From positions 1-22,314 of the IMG/VR virus record IMGVR_UViG_3300047322_001383: a stretch of DNA of 22,314 nucleotides, one strand, 5' to 3'. Origin of the DNA: a virus. The translations under genes were made by a program, and so were the position numbers. Position 1 is the stretch's first letter, and the number at the start of each line of letters is the position of its first letter. Below are positions 18,257 through 22,314 of the stretch, piece by piece. The notes under the pieces are model-generated. The model made no database searches. It worked only from the letters and a program-made list of their open reading frames with translations, and was not told the origin of the DNA.

Positions 18257-19402
18257 GTGTACTACCAGCCGGTAGACGCGCCTCACGCTGCGGCGCAAAC
18301 CTCCGCGAACCTGCTCGCGACCGCGGTCCCGCCCGCGAGCCCCGACGACCGGTGGGCCAACGGGTTCGCCTTCGCCGGCGAGACGTGCCCTCAGCTCCAG
18401 GTGTTCGCGGCCTGCGCGGACCCGGGCGACACAGACGGCACGCTGAGCGCTCCGGTCTACGTGCAGCCGTCGGCGTACCGGCTGAAGGACGTGTGCTCCA
18501 CCGGCCAGCTCGGACGGGATCAGCACCTGGCGCGGCTACTCCGGCAGGCCCAGGCGGTCGCCTCGTACGCCGTGGCCCGCGAGCTGTGGACCGGCGCCGG
18601 TACAGTGGCCGACCCGTTCCCGACTCCGGCGCTCGACGGCAGCACCATGAACCCGTACCTCTCCGACGGCAACGCCACGGTGCTCACCGGCGCCACGTCC
18701 GCGCTCGACGCGCTGGGCTACCTGGAGCAGTCGGCGCGCGAGCAGACCAAGGGGCAGCAGGTCATCCTGCACGTGCCGATCCGGTACGCAACCCAGGTGG
18801 CCGCCCAGCTGCTCCGCGCGGGCAACGAGATCCGCACCTTCACCGATGCGATCGTGGTGGCCGACGCCGGCTACTCCGGGCTGGGCCCGCTCGACGGCGG
18901 CACCGCCGAAGTCCAGACGGTCACCATCGGCGGCGCTCCGACGGGCGGAACCTTCACCCTGACCGTGCCGATTGCGGGAGCGGGAACCACGGCCGCTATC
19001 GCCTTCAACGCGGCCGCTTCGGTGGTCCAGGCGGCCCTGCGCGCGCTGTCCGGCCTGGGCGGCGTCACCGTCACCGGAACCGGCCCGTACACGGTGACCT
19101 TCCCGTCCACGCTGGGCAACGTGCCCCAGATGACGGCCACCAGCTCACTGACGGGCGGCGTCACGCCTGGCGTCACGGTGGCCACCACTACTCCCGGCGT
19201 CGCGCCCGCACCCCGAGCGGGGAACTGGGCGTATGCGACCGGGCCCGTGCTCGCGCGGCTGTCCCCGGTGGTACCCACCCCGGATGACGACGCGGTCACG
19301 GTCGACCGCCGTACCAATCTCCGGACCTTGTGGGCGGACCGCATGTTCGGCGTGGCGTTCGATCCCTGCTGCCACTACGCGATCCAGTTCCCGGAACCGT
19401 GA
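18257..19402 (+). CDS. Virion protein with Ig-like repeat insertion, 381 aa
   Basis: GTG 18257 follows GAAAGGAG. Residues 1 to about 210 resemble the minor head proteins found after the capsid gene in some actinophages (FAGETCPQLQVFAAC, VYVQPSAYRLKDVCSTGQLG, ending near IRTFTDAIVVADAGYSG). Residues about 217-316 form a Gly/Thr/Val-rich beta domain (TVTIGGAPTGGTFTLTV, VVQAALRALSGLGGVTVTG, YTVTFPSTLG) with the pattern of phage surface Ig-like repeats. The chain then returns to a head-type end (RRTNLRTLWADRMFG, CCHYAIQ). I infer a head-decorating or head-vertex protein with an exposed domain inserted in a loop. The exact role is not known. Confidence 0.65.
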   Translation: MYYQPVDAPHAAAQTSANLLATAVPPASPDDRWANGFAFAGETCPQLQVFAACADPGDTDGTLSAPVYVQPSAYRLKDVCSTGQLGRDQHLARLLRQAQAVASYAVARELWTGAGTVADPFPTPALDGSTMNPYLSDGNATVLTGATSALDALGYLEQSAREQTKGQQVILHVPIRYATQVAAQLLRAGNEIRTFTDAIVVADAGYSGLGPLDGGTAEVQTVTIGGAPTGGTFTLTVPIAGAGTTAAIAFNAAASVVQAALRALSGLGGVTVTGTGPYTVTFPSTLGNVPQMTATSSLTGGVTPGVTVATTTPGVAPAPRAGNWAYATGPVLARLSPVVPTPDDDAVTVDRRTNLRTLWADRMFGVAFDPCCHYAIQFPEP

Positions 19403-19414
19403 GGAGAAACGATC

Positions 19415-20080
19415 ATGGCTTATGACGGTGCGGGCACGCTGTTCGCGCTTGGCCTTCGCGCTACGAAGCTCGACGCGGCTGGGCTGCCCATCGTGGGCGC
19501 CCAGAACAGCTACGTCAGCGACGCCCTGGTGAAGGTTGAGGTCGGCCTGGAGTACGAGGACGCCAAGCAGGTCACCCAGCTCAACGGCACCGGCGTGGCG
19601 TGCGTCAACTACCAGGCGCCCTACACCCTGAAGCGCGGTTCCATCGCCGGGCTCCAGGTCTGCACGCCGGACCCGAACCTGCTCCAGTTCCTGATCGGCG
19701 GTGACACCATCTCGGACTCCGCCACCATCCCGAACCAGATTGGGTACCGGGCTCCGCAGACCGGCGTGGAGGAGACCCCGAACGGCGTCAGCCTGGAGTT
19801 CTGGACGCGCGCCATCATCGGCAGCTCGATGGCCGGCACGCTGCCGTACTTCCACTGGGTGCTGCCGAAGACGTTCCTGATCCCGTCGGGCTCGTGGGTC
19901 CTGGGCGGCGACTCCGCGATGCTGCCCGAGTTCGACGGCTACTCGGTCCAGAACTCGGGCTGGGGCAGTGGCCCGAACGACGACTTCACCTACCCGTCGG
20001 ATCGCGTCTGGCAGTACGTCCGCGAGGCGACGCTGCCGAACATGGACGCCGGCTTCGTCCCGGTGATCGCCCAGACGTGA
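19415..20080 (+). CDS. Tail-tube-like structural protein, 221 aa
   Basis: ATG 19415 follows GAGGAGA. The product has a pattern seen in tail tube proteins: VKVEVGLEYEDAKQVTQLNG, then LKRGSIAGLQVCTPDPNLLQ followed by FLIGGD. It then has beta-rich and Trp/Tyr-rich segments (LPYFHWVLPKTFLIP, FTYPSDRVWQYVREATLP). The position, before the neck connectors rather than after them, is unusual for the main tail tube protein. It could instead be a head protein with a tube-like fold. The stop overlaps the next GTG. Confidence 0.55.
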   Translation: MAYDGAGTLFALGLRATKLDAAGLPIVGAQNSYVSDALVKVEVGLEYEDAKQVTQLNGTGVACVNYQAPYTLKRGSIAGLQVCTPDPNLLQFLIGGDTISDSATIPNQIGYRAPQTGVEETPNGVSLEFWTRAIIGSSMAGTLPYFHWVLPKTFLIPSGSWVLGGDSAMLPEFDGYSVQNSGWGSGPNDDFTYPSDRVWQYVREATLPNMDAGFVPVIAQT

Positions 20081-20919
20081 GCCAGCCGCTCCCGATCCCC
20101 GATGTCCCGCCCGCACAGGCCAGCACCATCCTGTGCGGGCCGTGGGCGTCTCCGAGCAACATCCCGGAGACGTTCCGGGCGAAGGCCAGCGATGACCAGT
20201 GGGTGACGATCCTGCGCATGGCCGCGGAGCAGCTCTACGAGCTGACCGGGCGGCAGTGGCGCGGCGAGGGCTGCACCGACCGGATGATCCTTCGCTCCAG
20301 GCCGTCGAACATCGGCTCCGCGCTGTGGCCGGCCGCGTGGACGTGCGGGTGCTGGTACCGGCTCGGGGGCTCGTGGGGCGGCTCGATCTACGACTCGTGG
20401 GGCTACAGCTCGGCGTGGCGCGGCGGCCACCCATCCCCGACCGCCGTCCAGCTGGAGGTGGACACCACGGCCATCACGTCCGTGGTGCTGGGCGACGCCA
20501 CGGTGATCGATCCGTCGGCATACCGGCTGAGCAAGTCCGGCTGGCTGGAGCGGGTCGACGGCAAGGCCTGGTCGGTGTGCGGCGTGACCGGCCCGACGAC
20601 CATCACCTACGCCAAGGGCGACAACCCGCCGATGGGCGGGATCGTCGCGTGCGTGACGCTGGCAATCGAGCTGGTGAAGTCCTGGTGCGGTGAGCAGTGC
20701 GCGATCCCCCAGAACGCCACCCAGGTCGTGCGCCAGGGAATCTCGATCACCTTGGACCCGTCGGTGTATCTGAAGGAGCGTCGTACCGGCGTCCCCGCGG
20801 TGGACACCTGGATCGAGTCGGTGAATCCCACGCTCAAGGGCGGCGGCCGGCGGACCATGCGCGCCGCTGTGTGGACGCCGGACATGCCGACCGGTACACG
20901 GATCGGTCCCCCTGCTTAA
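20077..20919 (+). CDS. Head-to-tail adaptor-like protein, 280 aa
   Basis: GTG 20077 overlaps the upstream stop. An N-terminal helical region (WVTILRMAAEQLYELTGRQW) with the LxxxAxxxLYxLTGRQWxG pattern matches the first half of siphophage head-tail connectors. A Cys/Trp-rich centre (GCTDRM, WTCGCWYRLGG) and beta segments (LEVDTTAITSVVLGDATVID, YRLSKSGWLERVDGKAW) follow. A helix (CVTLAIELVKSWCGEQCAIP) precedes the C-terminal Arg-rich end. It is longer than classical adaptors (about 100-180 residues). It would sit on the portal ring in the neck. Call rests on pattern and gene order. Confidence 0.65.
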   Translation: MSQPLPIPDVPPAQASTILCGPWASPSNIPETFRAKASDDQWVTILRMAAEQLYELTGRQWRGEGCTDRMILRSRPSNIGSALWPAAWTCGCWYRLGGSWGGSIYDSWGYSSAWRGGHPSPTAVQLEVDTTAITSVVLGDATVIDPSAYRLSKSGWLERVDGKAWSVCGVTGPTTITYAKGDNPPMGGIVACVTLAIELVKSWCGEQCAIPQNATQVVRQGISITLDPSVYLKERRTGVPAVDTWIESVNPTLKGGGRRTMRAAVWTPDMPTGTRIGPPA

Positions 20920-20930
20920 GGGGGCAAGAT
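20902..20930 (+). promoter_or_regulatory. Degenerate palindromic promoter-like element P6
   Basis: CCCCCT-GCTTA-AGGGGG (20908-20924) has the same 6-5-6 layout as the other family members and is followed directly by CAAGAT (20925-20930), like TAAGAT in P3. The upstream hexamer ATCGGT is a poor -35. The stop codon of the adaptor gene lies inside the palindrome. The next ATG starts nine bases after the -10-like box. Confidence 0.4.
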
Positions 20931-20939
20931 CCGGCTACG

Positions 20940-21164
20940 ATGTCCGGCATGACGCTGATCAGGCCGCACGATCCCTTCTCCGGTCACGCGGAGCTGCCGC
21001 CGGACGAAGACACCAACCCTCCGCCCGCGCCCGTCGTGGAGCCCACTCCGCCTGAGCCTGCCGCCGTGGAGGAGAAGCGCCCGGCGCGCAAGGGTCGTCG
21101 GCCGCGCCGCACGCCCACCGCGGCGGAGATGGAGGCCGCGCGGGCGAAGGTGGCGCGGCGGTGA
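20940..21164 (+). CDS. Small Pro-rich, basic-ended protein, 74 aa
   Basis: ATG 20940 (or ATG 20949, three codons later) has no Shine-Dalgarno sequence; it lies ten bases after the P6 element, so it may be translated from a leaderless or re-initiated mRNA. The product is low complexity: a Pro/Glu-rich middle (EDTNPPPAPVVEPTPPEPAA) and a basic end (KRPARKGRRPRRTPTAAEME). Such small proteins often occur among actinophage neck genes. Its function is unknown; it may be a disordered head-tail accessory protein. The stop overlaps the next GTG. Confidence 0.6.
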   Translation: MSGMTLIRPHDPFSGHAELPPDEDTNPPPAPVVEPTPPEPAAVEEKRPARKGRRPRRTPTAAEMEAARAKVARR

Positions 21165-21724
21165 ACCCCGATGTGCTGCCGAAGACGGGGCCGGATCTCG
21201 TCTCGTACGCGGAGAACATCGCGGCCTACGTCACCGACCACTTCGCGGCGAACAACGTCGCACTGCCGACGGCCCGCCGCATCGCGCCCGGCCAGCTGTC
21301 CTTGGACGCCTGGGACTGCGAACAGTTCAGCGTCGGCACCGGCGGCATCATCGACGCCGCGGGCGGCACCGGAACGACGGCGCTCCGCCCGCGGGTAGGC
21401 ACCCCGGCGTCGGTGATGACCTACCGCGCGGTCAGCTACATGATCCAGATCGTGCGGTGCGCGGGCTCGTGCACCGCCGCGGGCTACCCGAGCAACGAAG
21501 AGACCGACGCTGCCGGGCGCCAGATGCTCGTGGACATGGCGCTGCTCTCCCAGGCGCTGGTGAACGTCGGCAGCGACCCGCCGGACTGGGCGCCGAAGAA
21601 CGTCCCCGTCGACGTGGGGCCGGTAGCCCCGCTGGGTCCGACGGGCGCCTTCTACGCCATCGAGGCCTCCATCGCCTACTCGGTGGAGGCGCTGCTCGCG
21701 CTGCCTGATCCGGTGGTGCTGTAG
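21161..21724 (+). CDS. Neck / head-to-tail connector-like protein, 187 aa
   Basis: GTG 21161 overlaps the upstream stop. The product begins with helices (LVSYAENIAAYVTDHFAA), then ALPTARRIAPGQLSLDAWDC and QFSVGTGGI, then VMTYRAVSYMIQIVRCAGSC, an acidic helix (ETDAAGRQMLVDMALLSQAL) and a Pro-rich beta end. The order YAxxIAxYVxxH, PxARRxAPG, QFxV and hIxIVRC is one I associate with actinophage connectors or tail terminators. It lies between the adaptor and the gp10-like gene, the expected place for neck proteins. Its stop overlaps the next GTG. Confidence 0.65.
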   Translation: MNPDVLPKTGPDLVSYAENIAAYVTDHFAANNVALPTARRIAPGQLSLDAWDCEQFSVGTGGIIDAAGGTGTTALRPRVGTPASVMTYRAVSYMIQIVRCAGSCTAAGYPSNEETDAAGRQMLVDMALLSQALVNVGSDPPDWAPKNVPVDVGPVAPLGPTGAFYAIEASIAYSVEALLALPDPVVL

Positions 21725-22152
21725 TGGCCCAGCTGGTGATTAAGTCGGTGCACGGCGGCGTCAACGACGGCGAGTTCGCCCGATTCGTCAACGACCCGAA
21801 CGGGCCGATCAAGCGCGACCTTCGTCGACGGGCGAACAACGTGCAGCAGTATCAGCTCCGCCGGGTTCCGCGGCGGACCGGCCGTCTCGCGGCCACCTCG
21901 CGCAAGAACGAGGGCAACAACGGATGGCGCCCGTACGTGGACGTGATCATGGGCAGGCAGGGCCAAACCGACTACCTCGGGTACATCCTGTACGGCACGC
22001 CGGCGCACGTCATCCGCGCGCGGGCGGACCGTCCGAACGCCGCCCTGCGCTTCATGTCCGGCGGCGCCGTTCGGTTTGCCCGCGAGGTCCGCCACCCGGG
22101 GACCAAACCGAACAACTTCGTCCGCGACTCCATCGCCCAGGCGGCCAGATGA
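21724..22152 (+). CDS. HK97 gp10-like neck protein, 142 aa
   Basis: GTG 21724 overlaps the upstream stop by one base. The protein shows the gp10-like pattern: a helix with RRRANNVQQYQLRRVPRRTG, then GRLAATSRKNEG, VDVIMGRQGQTDYLGYILYG, GTPAHVIRARADRPNAALRF, and a C-terminal VRHPGTKPNNFVRDSIAQA. This family takes part in head-tail joining or tail completion in siphophages. Gene order (adaptor, connector, gp10-like) supports the assignment. The end of the gene overlaps the ATG of the following ORF. Confidence 0.75.
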   Translation: MAQLVIKSVHGGVNDGEFARFVNDPNGPIKRDLRRRANNVQQYQLRRVPRRTGRLAATSRKNEGNNGWRPYVDVIMGRQGQTDYLGYILYGTPAHVIRARADRPNAALRFMSGGAVRFAREVRHPGTKPNNFVRDSIAQAAR

Positions 22153-22314
22153 TGGATCGCCTCCTCGTGTCCGTCGCCGCGGGCCTGGCGGGCGCACTCT
22201 CGCTGTTTCTGCTGATCAGTTTCCTTCGAATGACCTGGAGCGTCCTCATGCCCAAGACGTACGGACCCGACACGGTTCCCGAGATCCCCGAAGTCCCCTT
22301 CTCCCTGCGCGTGG
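22149..22314 (+). CDS. N-terminal part of a membrane-anchored protein, truncated at window end
   Basis: The tandem ATGATG at 22149-22154 overlaps the stop of the upstream gene, and the frame is open to the window edge with G/C-rich third positions. The first 30 residues form a membrane helix (LLVSVAAGLAGALSLFLLIS). They are followed by MPKTYGPDTVPEIPEVPFSL. An in-frame ATG at 22248, preceded by GGAG, could be the true start of a separate soluble tail gene; in that case the membrane segment would be a small separate product ending elsewhere. The sequence beyond the window would decide. No family is named. Confidence 0.5.
   Translation, partial: MMDRLLVSVAAGLAGALSLFLLISFLRMTWSVLMPKTYGPDTVPEIPEVPFSLRV

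Noticed and set aside
16425-18275. Alternative-frame ORF of 616 codons over the capsid gene
   Set aside because: It is Arg/Gly-rich shadow translation. The frame starting at 16441 has the ribosome-binding site, codon bias and capsid-like sequence.
1-22314. tRNA genes, CRISPR arrays, insertion sequences, integrase or attachment site
   Set aside because: No cloverleaf with CCA-type acceptor, no regularly spaced repeats, no transposase motif and no recombinase were seen on reading both strands.

Overview
The window looks like the late (virion structural) region plus an embedded accessory block of a double-stranded DNA, tailed actinobacteriophage. It is GC-rich, with strong G/C preference at third codon positions, frequent GTG starts, tight GTGA/ATGA gene overlaps, and promoters resembling the Streptomyces HrdB consensus (TTGACN / TAGANT). 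Long non-contractile-type head and neck genes (portal, capsid protease, capsid, neck connectors) point to a siphovirus of Streptomyces or a close relative. No terminase, integrase, tRNA gene or CRISPR array is visible.

Layout. 1-918: the cut-off end of a membrane protein and three tiny genes, including a DUF1360-type membrane protein. 926-5990: a fused portal/MuF-like protein, then a capsid maturation protease with an N-terminal 2H phosphoesterase domain. The protease C-terminus appears to be extended by a -1 ribosomal frameshift at C_CCT_TTC. 6002-7580: two membrane proteins and a membrane-anchored collagen-like protein, closed by a terminator. 7676-8607: three small minus-strand genes. 8684-11554: a coupled operon with a DnaQ-like exonuclease, a Zn-ribbon protein and an M41-like metallopeptidase. 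11646-16304: small genes including a C5-cytosine methyltransferase, a MazG-like hydrolase and a tandem array of related small proteins. 16441-22152: major capsid protein with a scaffold-like N-terminus, a virion protein with an Ig-like insert, a tail-tube-like protein and three neck/connector proteins. A membrane-type ORF runs off the right edge.

The most striking feature is a family of promoter elements (five clear, one degenerate). Each carries a C6-N5-G6 palindrome filling the spacer between the -35 and -10 boxes. They sit at the heads of the accessory transcription units, usually next to intrinsic terminators, so the block between the protease and capsid genes reads as a set of moron-like cassettes probably controlled by one DNA-binding regulator. 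One of these promoters would start transcription at or within a base of an ATG, implying a leaderless mRNA.

The genes fit together as follows. Structural genes flank the accessory block on the plus strand. The block supplies DNA modification, exonuclease, nucleotide-pool and protease functions. The common palindromic promoters probably give it expression timing separate from the late operon. All assignments rest on motifs and context read by eye; no database search was run.
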